64,000 nt of DNA from DAOMNN01 sp035443825 (GTDB taxonomy: Bacteria > Pseudomonadota > Gammaproteobacteria > Burkholderiales > Rhodocyclaceae). Both the position numbers and the translations under genes were made by a program. The stretch covers positions 11,549 through 75,548 of the forward strand of contig DAOMNN010000006.1 in the NCBI GenBank assembly GCA_035443825.1. Direction: 5' to 3'. The notes under the pieces were generated by a model, which had not been told where the DNA came from, searched no databases, and saw nothing but the letters and a program-made list of their open reading frames with translations. Below are positions 51,462-60,505 of the stretch, piece by piece (position 1 is the first letter of the stretch; every line of letters begins with the position of its first letter).

Positions 51462-52496
51462 TTGAGTTCCCTGACTTATCGCGATGCCGGTGTCGATATC
51501 GAGGCCGGCGATGAACTGGTCGACCGCATCAAGCCACTCGCCAAACGCACCATGCGCCCGGAGGTGATGGGGGGCATCGGTGGATTCGGCGCCCTGTTCG
51601 AGTTGTCGAAGAAGTTCCGTGAGCCGGTATTGGTGTCCGGTACCGACGGCGTGGGGACCAAGCTCAAGCTTGCCTTTCAGCTCGGCCGGCACGACACCGT
51701 TGGTCAGGACCTGGTTGCGATGAGCGTCAACGACATTCTCGTTCAGGGTGCGGAGCCGCTGTTCTTCCTGGACTATTTCGCGTGCGGCAAGCTCGATGTG
51801 GACACCGCGGCAGAGGTGGTGAAGGGGATCGCACAAGGGTGCGAACTGGCCGGTTGCGCGCTGATCGGTGGCGAGACGGCGGAAATGCCGGGAATGTATC
51901 CGGACGGCGAATACGACCTTGCGGGATTTGCCGTGGGCGCAGTCGAGAAGTCCGAGATCATCGACGGCTCGAAGATCATCCCGGGCGACGCCTTACTGGG
52001 TCTTGCGTCCAGCGGGGCGCACTCCAACGGCTACTCGCTGATCCGCAAGATCATCGAACTCACTGCTCCCGATCTGGACGGCGATTTCCACGGTCGGCCG
52101 TTGCGCGAGGTCGTACTGGAACCGACCCGTATCTACGTCAAGCCGTTGTTGGCACTGATGAGCACCATGCCCGGCGTCGTCAAGGGCATGGCGCACATTA
52201 CCGGTGGTGGTCTGACCGAAAACGTCCCACGCATTCTCGGCGAACACTTGACGGCGCGCATCGACGCCGCGAGCTGGACGATTCCGCCGCTGTTCCGATG
52301 GCTACAGGAGGCCGGCAAAGTCGCCGATCAGGAGATGTACAAGGTCTTCAATTGCGGCATCGGGATGGTTGTGGTGGTGGCACAGGAGCAGGTCGAGTCT
52401 GCGGCAAGGCTCCTCGAACAGGCCGGTGAAACCGTGTATCGCATCGGGTCTATTGCGCGCCGCGAACCATCGGAAGCCGGGACGACGGTTTCCTGA
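51462..52496 (+). CDS. purM: Phosphoribosylformylglycinamidine cyclo-ligase
   Basis: The 344-residue enzyme starts SSLTYRDAGVDIEAGDELVDRIKP and has GTDGVGTKLKLAF, GGETAEMPGMY and GLASSGAHSNGYSLIRK, all PurM hallmarks. It makes AIR from FGAM with ATP. The initiator is TTG at 51462 preceded by GAGGAAGAA. Its 3' region holds the repeat-type hairpin at 52590-52654. Confidence 0.96.
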   Translation: MSSLTYRDAGVDIEAGDELVDRIKPLAKRTMRPEVMGGIGGFGALFELSKKFREPVLVSGTDGVGTKLKLAFQLGRHDTVGQDLVAMSVNDILVQGAEPLFFLDYFACGKLDVDTAAEVVKGIAQGCELAGCALIGGETAEMPGMYPDGEYDLAGFAVGAVEKSEIIDGSKIIPGDALLGLASSGAHSNGYSLIRKIIELTAPDLDGDFHGRPLREVVLEPTRIYVKPLLALMSTMPGVVKGMAHITGGGLTENVPRILGEHLTARIDAASWTIPPLFRWLQEAGKVADQEMYKVFNCGIGMVVVVAQEQVESAARLLEQAGETVYRIGSIARREPSEAGTTVS

Positions 52497-52589
52497 TCGT
52501 CACCGAAGTCTTGCCCGAGGCGGCCTGAGCGGCTAACGGTGAAGGCAATTGTCCATCCCGAATCATGAAAGCCGCGCGGACCGTTTCCC

Positions 52590-52654
52590 TCGCGCCGGCC
52601 CCTCTGCCGTACGCGGGCGAGGGGAGCCTTTTGAGTCGCCACGGCGACTTGCAC
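52590..52654 (+). repeat. Dispersed repeat, copy A, with terminator-like stem after purM
   Basis: A stem CCCCTC-tg-CCG...CGG-gc-GAGGGG is followed by AGCCTTTTGAG and then GAGTCGCCACGGCGACTTGC. The last part also occurs at 63892-63913 with only three differences over 22 nt. The T-run suggests it also ends purM transcripts. Confidence 0.6.
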
Positions 52655-52655
52655 C

Positions 52656-53606
52656 TTATTCGAGCATCCGCATCGCCGCGGCGATCACGATTTGCGGGAG
52701 TTTGTCGCGGTTGCAGTCGACCTCGACCAGGCCGGGCCAGCTCTCGCGAAACTGCCGCTGCCAGGTGAGCTGGCGCTTGGCGAGCTGGCGCGTTGCGACG
52801 ATGCCCTTGTAGCGCATCGCAGCATGGTCGTGCACGCCGGCGAGATACTCCCATACCTGCCGATAACCGACACAACGCATCGACGGCAGATCCAGGTTAA
52901 GGGTGTAGCGCGCCTGAAGGCCGCGCACTTCCTCGACCAGCCCCATGGCCAGCATGCGGTCGAAACGGGCCTCGATCCGTCGGTGCAGCTCGCTTCGGTC
53001 GGATGGGGTCAGGGCGAGCGGGAGCAGCCGGTATGGGAGACCGTCCGAATCACGATTCGCATAGCTTTCCGCGAGCGGGCGGCCCGTCAGACGAACGATT
53101 TCGAGGGCGCGCTGGATTCGCTGTGCGTCGGTCGGCTCGAGACGTGCGGCGGCGTCCGGGTCGAGGCGCGACAACTCCCGGTGCATGGACGGCCAGCCGA
53201 ATCGCGTCGCTTCGCGATCGATCTGGCGCCTCAGCGCCGGGTTGGCGTGCGGCAGATCCGACAACCCGTCACGCAGCGCCTTGAAGTAGAGCATCGTACC
53301 GCCCGTGAGGACCGGTATGCGACCGCGGGCGGTGATCTCGTTCATCAGCGCGATCGCGTCGGAACGGAATCGCGCCGCCGAGTAGCCTTCCTCCGGTGAA
53401 ACGATGTCGATCAGGTGATGCGGACAGGTGCGCCGCTCGGCGTGATCCGGCTTCGCGGTGCCGATATCCATGTCTCGATACACGAGTGCCGAATCGACGC
53501 TGACGATCTCGATCGGCAGGGCTTGCGCGAGCGCGAGCGCACAGGCGGTCTTTCCGCTCGCGGTCGGGCCGAGCAGCACCAACGCGGGTGGATTCTCGCG
53601 GATCAT
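52656..53606 (-). CDS. miaA: tRNA dimethylallyltransferase MiaA
   Basis: The 316-residue enzyme has the P-loop LLGPTASGKTACALALA, VSVDSALVYRDMDIGTAKP, the GGTMLYFKALRDGLSDLP block and YKGIVATRQLAKRQLTWQR. It prenylates A37 of tRNAs reading UNN codons. Full length. It lies 49 nt before the mutL-side genes' diguanylate cyclase 3' end and is convergent with purM. Confidence 0.96.
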   Translation of the reverse strand: MIRENPPALVLLGPTASGKTACALALAQALPIEIVSVDSALVYRDMDIGTAKPDHAERRTCPHHLIDIVSPEEGYSAARFRSDAIALMNEITARGRIPVLTGGTMLYFKALRDGLSDLPHANPALRRQIDREATRFGWPSMHRELSRLDPDAAARLEPTDAQRIQRALEIVRLTGRPLAESYANRDSDGLPYRLLPLALTPSDRSELHRRIEARFDRMLAMGLVEEVRGLQARYTLNLDLPSMRCVGYRQVWEYLAGVHDHAAMRYKGIVATRQLAKRQLTWQRQFRESWPGLVEVDCNRDKLPQIVIAAAMRMLE

Positions 53607-53624
53607 GGTGTGCAGATGCCCGGG

Positions 53625-55394
53625 TCAATCCGCAGAACGGGCAAGCGGATCCTCGCCCGGATTGCCGTCCCGGTCGCTGAACTTCTCTTCGTACATGCTG
53701 CGGTCGGCGACCTTGAGCAGGGTCTCCGCATCCTCGCCGTCATCCGGAAACACGGCCAGCCCCATCGATGCGCCAATGACCATCGCAGGGGCGGCGTCGA
53801 TCGACTCGAGCGGCTGGGCGAAGCTGCGCTCTATGTTTGCACGCACCTGCGCGGCGTCGTCGTGTCCGTCGATGTTCTCGAGCAGAATCACGAACTCGTC
53901 GCCTGCGTAGCGGGCTATCAGGTCTTCAGCTCGTACGCTTGATCGAAGTCGTTGCGAAACCTCCTGCAAGGCCTTGTTGCCCGCGTCATGGCCGTGACGG
54001 TCATTGACCTGCTTGAATCGGTCGAGATCGATGAACAACACGCCCAGGCGTCCCTTGCGGCGGTCGCTGCGATACATGGCAATACGGCTGCGTAATTTCT
54101 GGGTGAAGGCCTCGCGGTTGATAAGACCGGTAAGCTCGTCGGTGCGCAGTCGATGCTGCATGTCCTCGAAGCTTCTCGCGAGATCGCCGATCTCGTCGCG
54201 GCGCTGCACCCCGACCGGGGCATCGAGTTCTCCGTCACCGACCTTGCGAGCGGCCTCGCTCAGCCGGCGCAGATCTCGAGTAACCCAACCCAGAATGCCC
54301 AGGCCGACCATGACGGTGAGCAGCACCGCGAAAAGCGCGAGAATGATTGTTCGTTTGACGTTTTCGGTGATGCCGGACATGAAGTCGCTTTCGGGCATCG
54401 CCACCACCGTGATCCATTCGAGGCCCGCGTCATCCGCCACTCGCTCGAAGGCTGCGTGAATCACGTCACCCTCTTCAGGCGTGATAGTCACGACACGCGG
54501 GCCGCGGGAAAGGTCCGCCGACTGAAGCTGCTCGATGACGGCGTTGAATGTGTGAGTCAGCAACGCGTGTCCGCTGTCTGCGCCCGAGACGCGCACGTAG
54601 TTGGCGTCCGGCATGCGGATCACGTTCGGCGTCGCCGACGAGGCGATCAGGCTCCCGTCGGGTTCGATGATGAACGCGATCCCGTTGGGTGAGACGCGCA
54701 ACTGACCGATGAAATCGTTCAGCGCCTTGAGCGATACGTCGGTCGCGACCACCCCTTCAAACTCTCCCTTTTCGGAAAGGACGCGGCGTGCCCGGGTCGC
54801 GACAAGTTCGCGCGTGCCGAAATCGATATAGACGGAGGTCCATGTGTGGCCGGCGCTGTTGCGCCCGTCGGCGTACCAGGGGCGGGTGCGCGGGTCGAAA
54901 AGCCGGTCTTCACGTCGCACGAACTCCAGCGCACCGTCGATGCCCTCGAAGCGGTAGATCGCGCGGCGCTCGTTGGCCTGGAGCTTCATCCGCAACTCGC
55001 CTTCATCGAGCGAGTGCCGGTAGAGTCCGAGACCCTGACCTGCCTCGTTCCCGTAATAGACGTAGTTGTTGGGGTCGATATGGAGCGACGTGGCGATCCA
55101 GAATCTGGTACGAATGTTGTACAGATCCGACTCGATCGTATCGGGTGCGGGCATGCCGTCGGGGAAGGCCGATTCCAGGACGGCACCGGAGCCGACGATA
55201 TGGCGGTCTATGGCTTGCGCGATGCGGCCGACGGTTTCGACCAGCACATGCTCCGATAGCGAGGATATCGCCCGACTGCCAGCCTGGTAGGACAGGATGC
55301 CGATCGCCACGGCAAGCCCGATCACCAGAACCACGTAGGGAACGGTGAGTACCAGTCTCAACGACAGCGCGTTGCGTCCTTTCCTATCGCTCAT
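53625..55394 (-). CDS. Membrane diguanylate cyclase with dCACHE sensor, HAMP and GGDEF domains
   Basis: The 589-residue protein has a first membrane segment (~13-35), a large periplasmic double-Cache domain with DPRTRPWY, a second segment (~330-350), a HAMP linker and a GGDEF domain. The signature is AGDEF (497-501), a variant compatible with activity in known cyclases. The inhibitory RxxD site (RAED) sits five residues upstream. It would make cyclic-di-GMP in response to a periplasmic signal. ATG 55394 gives MSDRKGRNALSL; upstream codons look non-coding. Confidence 0.9.
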   Translation of the reverse strand: MSDRKGRNALSLRLVLTVPYVVLVIGLAVAIGILSYQAGSRAISSLSEHVLVETVGRIAQAIDRHIVGSGAVLESAFPDGMPAPDTIESDLYNIRTRFWIATSLHIDPNNYVYYGNEAGQGLGLYRHSLDEGELRMKLQANERRAIYRFEGIDGALEFVRREDRLFDPRTRPWYADGRNSAGHTWTSVYIDFGTRELVATRARRVLSEKGEFEGVVATDVSLKALNDFIGQLRVSPNGIAFIIEPDGSLIASSATPNVIRMPDANYVRVSGADSGHALLTHTFNAVIEQLQSADLSRGPRVVTITPEEGDVIHAAFERVADDAGLEWITVVAMPESDFMSGITENVKRTIILALFAVLLTVMVGLGILGWVTRDLRRLSEAARKVGDGELDAPVGVQRRDEIGDLARSFEDMQHRLRTDELTGLINREAFTQKLRSRIAMYRSDRRKGRLGVLFIDLDRFKQVNDRHGHDAGNKALQEVSQRLRSSVRAEDLIARYAGDEFVILLENIDGHDDAAQVRANIERSFAQPLESIDAAPAMVIGASMGLAVFPDDGEDAETLLKVADRSMYEEKFSDRDGNPGEDPLARSAD

Positions 55395-55701
55395 GCTTTG
55401 GGCTGGTCCGCCGATATTCCCGGCGGGCGTGTGATCCGGGTCTGCGCATGCGCCGATCCTTTTTTTGTTCGATGGATCCGAGAACGGATTAAACCAAGAA
55501 AACAGCCGCGATGTAAGGCCTGCATGCATGTTGGCTGCGGTCCGCGCTGCGCTTTATGGCCGACTGTCAGCATTGTGGTGCGGACGAGTCCGTGCTTCGG
55601 GATGAACGGTTTCGTGCCCGGTGCGGGGAGCCATCTCGAGGCGTTATCATGTGATCATTGTAGAGGCGGCGCCTCTCTCGATCCGGCTGCAAGGAAACTC
55701 C
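55395..55701. other. Intergenic region upstream of the cyclase and YqaA genes
   Basis: This 307-nt divergent region contains a 7-T tract near 55460 next to GCGCATGCGC, and an AT-rich TTATCATGTGATCATT near 55645. I found no convincing promoter pair, riboswitch or small ORF. Confidence 0.4.
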
Positions 55702-56286
55702 TTGAAAATTTTCTCTCCACTTTACGCGCGCGCCATGGTGTGGGCACGGCATCGGCGCGCCCCCTGGTACCTTGGCGGCCTGAGCTTCGCCGAATCGTCC
55801 TTCTTTCCGATCCCGCCGGACGTGATGCTGGCGCCCATGAGTCTGGCGAATCCTTCCCGGGCCTGGTTCTATGCGTTGATTACCACGGTGGCGTCCGCGG
55901 CAGGCGGCGTGCTCGGATACTTCATCGGCATGTTCGCTTTCGATCTGATCGAACCCGTGATACGCGACGGGCGCTACTGGGACGGCTATCTGCAGGCGCA
56001 GACCTGGTTCGACAAGTGGGGGTTCTGGGCGGTTTTCCTGGCCGGATTCTCCCCGATTCCGTACAAAGTGTTCACGATCGCGGCCGGCGCAGCTTCGATG
56101 GCGCTTTTCCCTTTCGTGCTCGCATCGATCATCGGCCGTGGCGCACGCTTTTTCATGGTTGCGGGTCTGATGGCCCTGGGAGGGGCGCGAATGGAGCGCG
56201 TGCTGCATCGCTACATCGACTGGCTTGGTTGGGCAACTGTCGTCCTCATCGTGATTGCGGCGCTCGTCATCAACGGGCAGGGCTGA
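55702..56286 (+). CDS. YqaA family (DedA-like) membrane protein
   Basis: The 194-residue protein has the YqaA/SNARE-associated pattern LSFAESSFFPIPPDVMLAPM, a glycine-rich re-entrant region GGVLGYFIGMFAFDL, and FLAGFSPIPYKVFTIAAGA. Four to five membrane segments. The start is TTG at 55702, since AAGGA lies 8 nt upstream and the frame has no closer ATG. DedA-group proteins act in lipid flipping and membrane homeostasis; the exact role here is unknown. Confidence 0.87.
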   Translation: MKIFSPLYARAMVWARHRRAPWYLGGLSFAESSFFPIPPDVMLAPMSLANPSRAWFYALITTVASAAGGVLGYFIGMFAFDLIEPVIRDGRYWDGYLQAQTWFDKWGFWAVFLAGFSPIPYKVFTIAAGAASMALFPFVLASIIGRGARFFMVAGLMALGGARMERVLHRYIDWLGWATVVLIVIAALVINGQG

Positions 56287-56348
56287 GTCGACACTTGAAG
56301 ATTGGCGGAAGCGGGACTTCAAACCGGTGTTTCGATCTTGAAGCCATG

Positions 56349-58178
56349 CTATCGACCGCGCATGAAGAATCGGTCGAGATCCGTCAGGCTGAACTGGGTC
56401 CAGGTGGGGCGGCCATGATTGCACTGGTCGGCACGTTCGGTGGCTTCCATATCACGCAGCAGAGCGTTCATCTCGGGAATCGACAGTTGACGGTTGGCAC
56501 GAACCGCAGCATGGCATGCCATGGTCGCGAGTAGATCGTTACGCCTCGAAGTGACGACCTCCGAAGCCGGAAAGTCGCGCAATTCCACGAGTAGCGCACG
56601 TATGAGCTCCGCGATCGGGGCGCCGGCGAGAAGTGCCGGGACGGTACGCACCACGAGTTCCTGCGGACCTGCCGGTGCAGTCTCGAACCCCATTTGCGAC
56701 AGTACTTCGGCGCACTCCTCGGCGATGGCCATGTCACGGGCACCGAGCGAAACAACGGCGGGGATCAGCAGGCGCTGCAGCGAGGGCCGGCCGTCGAGCA
56801 CGGTCTTCAGTCTTTCGTAAAGGATGCGCTCGTGCGCAGCGTGCATGTCCACAAGAACAAGTCCCGCCGCGTTCTGTGCAAGGATGTAGATGCCGTGCAA
56901 CTGGGCCAGTGCGTAGCCGAGCGGCGCGGAAACATCGCTTGCGATTGCGTCGTTTCCGTGTTCGTTGCCCGCCTGACCCGATACCTGGCCTGGTGATTCG
57001 TCCCCGCTCTGCGTGGAGGGCCTGGCGCCTTCCATGAATCCGAAGTAGGCGGTGCTTGCCGCATCCATTGCCAGCCCGCCCTGCCTGGCTGCGGCTGCCG
57101 GCCACGCAGCGGGGCCTTGTCCCACGTGGCGGCGAAAGGGGTTGTCGTTCGCGCCGCTACCCGGCACCGCCACAGCGGCGCGCTGCGGGTCCGCACCTGC
57201 ACCTGAGGTCGCGAGCGCGCGTGAGAGTGCGTGGAACACGAATTGATGAATTGCCCGCGCCTCCCGAAAGCGGACCTCGATCTTGGCCGGATGGACGTTG
57301 ACGTCGACGCCGCCGGGCTCCACTTCCAGAAACAGCACGTAGGCGGGGTGGCGGTTACCGTGCAGGATGTCCGCATAGGCCTGTCGCACTGCGTGGGTGA
57401 GCAGCTTGTCCCGCACGAATCGGCCGTTGACGAAAAAGTATTGAGAATCGCGGCTCGCACGCGAGTATGCAGGCAGGGACGCGAATCCGCTCAGGCGCAG
57501 CAATCCGGCGTCCGCGTCGATGTGGCGTGCATAATCGAGGAAATCGTCTCCCATCAGGGCGCCGATGCGGCGCACCGGATCCGTTGTCGGCAGGCGGTGC
57601 ACAACGCGTCCGTTGTGTGCAAGCTGCAGGCCGATGTCGCTTCGGGCGAGCGCGATGCGCCGAAAGACCTCGTCGCAATGCGCGAACTCGGTGCCTTCCG
57701 TCTTCAGGAATTTCCGTCTGGCCGGGGTGTTGTAGTAAAGATCGGCCACATCCACCACCGTGCCGTTGTTCAGCGCCGCCGGAGCCGGTTTGCGCTCGCT
57801 GCCGTCAATTCGCCATGCATGGGCACTGCCTTCGGCGAAGCTGGTGATGGAGGTACGGGCCACGGCGGCGATCGCCGCCAGTGCCTCGCCGCGAAAGCCC
57901 ATCGTGCTTACGCTCTCGAGATCGTCTAGGGTGGAAATCTTGCTTGTCGCATGGCGTTCCAGCGCCAGTGCCAGCTGATCCCTGGGTATGCCACAGCCGT
58001 CATCCGTAACGCGGATGCGCCGCACGCCACCCTGTTCGAGTTGAACTTCGACCGCCCGCGACTCGGCATCGATCGCATTCTCCAGCAGTTCCTTGAGCAC
58101 CGATGCCGGACGCTCGACCACCTCGCCTGCGGCGATCTGGTTGATGAGGGCGTCGGGAAGGAGATGGATGGAGGGCAT
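56349..58178 (-). CDS. mutL: DNA mismatch repair protein MutL
   Basis: The 609-residue protein begins MPSIHLLPDALINQIAAGEVVERPASVLKELLENAIDA, the GHKL ATPase of MutL, with DDGCGIP and GFRGEALAAIAA. The C-terminal domain contains DMHAAHERILYE (from D444), matching the DQHAxxERxxYE metal motif of endonuclease-type MutL, so it probably nicks DNA itself. ATG 58178 is chosen over longer frames for the conserved start. Confidence 0.96.
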   Translation of the reverse strand: MPSIHLLPDALINQIAAGEVVERPASVLKELLENAIDAESRAVEVQLEQGGVRRIRVTDDGCGIPRDQLALALERHATSKISTLDDLESVSTMGFRGEALAAIAAVARTSITSFAEGSAHAWRIDGSERKPAPAALNNGTVVDVADLYYNTPARRKFLKTEGTEFAHCDEVFRRIALARSDIGLQLAHNGRVVHRLPTTDPVRRIGALMGDDFLDYARHIDADAGLLRLSGFASLPAYSRASRDSQYFFVNGRFVRDKLLTHAVRQAYADILHGNRHPAYVLFLEVEPGGVDVNVHPAKIEVRFREARAIHQFVFHALSRALATSGAGADPQRAAVAVPGSGANDNPFRRHVGQGPAAWPAAAARQGGLAMDAASTAYFGFMEGARPSTQSGDESPGQVSGQAGNEHGNDAIASDVSAPLGYALAQLHGIYILAQNAAGLVLVDMHAAHERILYERLKTVLDGRPSLQRLLIPAVVSLGARDMAIAEECAEVLSQMGFETAPAGPQELVVRTVPALLAGAPIAELIRALLVELRDFPASEVVTSRRNDLLATMACHAAVRANRQLSIPEMNALLRDMEATERADQCNHGRPTWTQFSLTDLDRFFMRGR

Positions 58179-58285
58179 TGCGTGACATGTGCCTGCGGAG
58201 CGATCGCCCATTATAGATTGCATCGCATGAAGCACAGGGAAGGGTTCCGGTATCATGCAGCGACCTCCGACCGAGACCAGACCCG

Positions 58286-59035
58286 ATGCCCTTGCGCTTC
58301 ACTGCCGACAGCCATGATCCCAGGCGCCGTTCGTTGCTGACGATGGTCACGTTCGGCCTGGTCATGGCATCCGCCGGTTGCTCGATCAGCGGTACGGCTC
58401 CGGGGACGGTGCGCAAAGCGAGGTTTTCCCCCGAGCAGCTGGTGAAGTCCGATACGGATCATTTTGCCGAAGCTGCCCAGCGCCGGATCTTCATCAGCCT
58501 TCGCATTTTGGCGGAGAAGCTCTATCGACGTAATCCCAGGGAATGGCGCAAGGGGTCTGGAGAGAGTCTCGAAGCTGCAGTGGCACGCATCTTCGAAGTC
58601 GATCATGGCTGGCGTTTCGAGGCACTCGGCTTCAGGCGGGGCATCGATGCGCTGCAGATCGCGTTTCACCATGATTTCCGAGGTGATCGCGTTCATGCCT
58701 TCATCGTCGGATTGGCGAGCATGGTTCAGACTGCCTATGGCGACAAGGTCGGCTTTTACCTGCTCAATGATCTGGACGCGCAACGGCTATACAATGCGGC
58801 CCGAAACGTCGAGATTGCGGCCTGGAAGCTCGGTGCAACGAGAGACGCAGATGGCCGACCTCTGCTGCTCTCGAACGAGATGGGCGAGGTGACCAACCTG
58901 AGCTTCGAACGCGAGATCGGAAAGATTATCGGAATTCTGGAGACGCTGACCGACGTGCTCGAGGCGAAGACCGAACGTACCGTGGTGCGGGTGGTCCAGA
59001 ACATGGCGACGGCAGTGTTCCTGCCGTTGAACTGA
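58286..59035 (+). CDS. Uncharacterised lipoprotein
   Basis: The 249-residue protein has an N-terminal hydrophobic stretch ending in a lipobox, GLVMASAGC (Cys-32), so it is probably a lipoprotein. The body is helical, with WRFEALGFRRGIDALQIAFHHDFRGDRVHAFIVGLASMVQTAYGD as its most distinctive section. It lies between mutL (divergent) and purN, 7 nt before the latter. I do not recognise a function. Confidence 0.75.
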   Translation: MPLRFTADSHDPRRRSLLTMVTFGLVMASAGCSISGTAPGTVRKARFSPEQLVKSDTDHFAEAAQRRIFISLRILAEKLYRRNPREWRKGSGESLEAAVARIFEVDHGWRFEALGFRRGIDALQIAFHHDFRGDRVHAFIVGLASMVQTAYGDKVGFYLLNDLDAQRLYNAARNVEIAAWKLGATRDADGRPLLLSNEMGEVTNLSFEREIGKIIGILETLTDVLEAKTERTVVRVVQNMATAVFLPLN

Positions 59036-59042
59036 AGACATC

Positions 59043-59708
59043 ATGAAATCCATCGTCATCCTCATTTCCGGCCGCGGCAGCAACATGGAGGCCATCGTAG
59101 GGGCCGGTGTTCCGGGGGCACGCGTATCGGCGGTGATCAGCAATCGTCCGGATGCCAAGGGACTGGCATTCGCCGCTGCGAACGGCATCGCGACGGCGGT
59201 GATCGATCACAGGCTGTTCGGCACGCGCGAGGATTTCGACTCGGCCCTGGCGGAGGTGATCGACGCACATGCGCCTGATCTGGTCGTGCTGGCGGGTTTC
59301 ATGCGTGTTCTTACGGACGGTTTCGTACGTCGCTACGAAGGCCGCCTGCTCAACGTGCATCCATCGCTGCTTCCGGCTTTCCCCGGGCTGCATACCCATC
59401 GCAAGGCGCTCGAGGCCGGTATCCGGGTGCATGGTGCGACGGTGCATTTCGTCACGCCGGCGCTCGATTGCGGGCCCGTGGTGATCCAGGCCGTCGTGCC
59501 GATCCTGCCGGGTGACGACGAGGACGCGCTTGCAGCGCGCGTGCTCGTGCAGGAACACCGAATCTATCCGCAGGCGGTACGCTGGTTCGTCGAGGGGCGT
59601 CTGTCGATCGAAGCAAATGGACGGGTAACGCTGAAAGGGGAGCCCGGCACGGTGACCGGATGCGTGATTCCTGCGCTCGACGAAACGGATGAGAGGCCGC
59701 AATGCTAA
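59043..59708 (+). CDS. purN: Phosphoribosylglycinamide formyltransferase PurN
   Basis: The 221-residue enzyme has the phosphate loop ISGRGSNMEAIV, the folate-binding LAGFMRVL, the catalytic NVHPSLLPAFPGLHTHRKAL and HFVTPALDCGPVV. It formylates GAR with 10-formyl-THF. It overlaps the DUF3108 gene by 7 nt. Confidence 0.96.
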   Translation: MKSIVILISGRGSNMEAIVGAGVPGARVSAVISNRPDAKGLAFAAANGIATAVIDHRLFGTREDFDSALAEVIDAHAPDLVVLAGFMRVLTDGFVRRYEGRLLNVHPSLLPAFPGLHTHRKALEAGIRVHGATVHFVTPALDCGPVVIQAVVPILPGDDEDALAARVLVQEHRIYPQAVRWFVEGRLSIEANGRVTLKGEPGTVTGCVIPALDETDERPQC

Positions 59709-60505
59709 GACCGTACTTGCTGCGCGGAGGGCCATTCCTTGCGCTGCTGCTCGCATGCATCACCGTATTTGCCGATTCGGGCGCGACAGGGACGACAGCC
59801 ACGCCTGAAGGGAGTGGCGGCGGCAGTTGGCCGGCAGCGGGCCGGATCGTGTTCGAGGTCCTGCGTGGCGAGAACGGCGTCAAGCTTGGCGAGGCGCAGC
59901 ACGTATGGAAGCACGACGGGGTCCGCTACACGATGGAGACGGTCGTCGAGACGACCGGTCTCGCTGGCATGCTGTACGACTTCAGGTACGTGCAGCACAG
60001 TGAGGGCCTGGTTCGCGCCGATGGTCTGCAGCCGATTCGCTTCGGTGTCGAACAGCGGGGCAAGGCGCCGGAGGCGGCCAGCTTCGACTGGAAGGCGGGC
60101 AGGGTGACGATCGAGCGCCGGGGCAGAACACGCGAATACCCGATCCGCACGATGGATCAGGATGCCCTCAGCGTCTGGCACCTGATCGGGGTGCGCAATG
60201 GGCGGCACCCGTCCGGCGAACTGACCCTCATTACGGGCAGGACTGCCGCACCCGCCACGTTCGAAGTGATTGGGCATGAGGCGGTCCGCATTCCGCTGGG
60301 GTCCATCGACGCCCTCAAGGTAAGAGTCAGGGCTCGCTCCGGGAAGCTTGTGACGGATATGTGGCTGTCGCAGGCACACGACCTGCTGCCAGTGCGGGTT
60401 CTGATGACAGATCAAAAGGGCGAGGTCCTCGACCAGCGCGCGATATCGTTGGATCGCGACGCGGCGCACGGGGGCCCGCATAAGGGAAAGAATGCAGAAA
60501 AATGA
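59702..60505 (+). CDS. DUF3108 periplasmic protein
   Basis: The 267-residue protein has a signal peptide (hydrophobic residues ~10-24). A beta-rich DUF3108 domain follows, with RIVFEVLRGENGVKLGEAQHVW, DFRYVQHSEGLV and DQDALSVWHLI. Members are outer-envelope associated and of unknown function. It is coupled to purN and overlaps rsmB by 14 nt. Confidence 0.85.
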   Translation: MLRPYLLRGGPFLALLLACITVFADSGATGTTATPEGSGGGSWPAAGRIVFEVLRGENGVKLGEAQHVWKHDGVRYTMETVVETTGLAGMLYDFRYVQHSEGLVRADGLQPIRFGVEQRGKAPEAASFDWKAGRVTIERRGRTREYPIRTMDQDALSVWHLIGVRNGRHPSGELTLITGRTAAPATFEVIGHEAVRIPLGSIDALKVRVRARSGKLVTDMWLSQAHDLLPVRVLMTDQKGEVLDQRAISLDRDAAHGGPHKGKNAEK

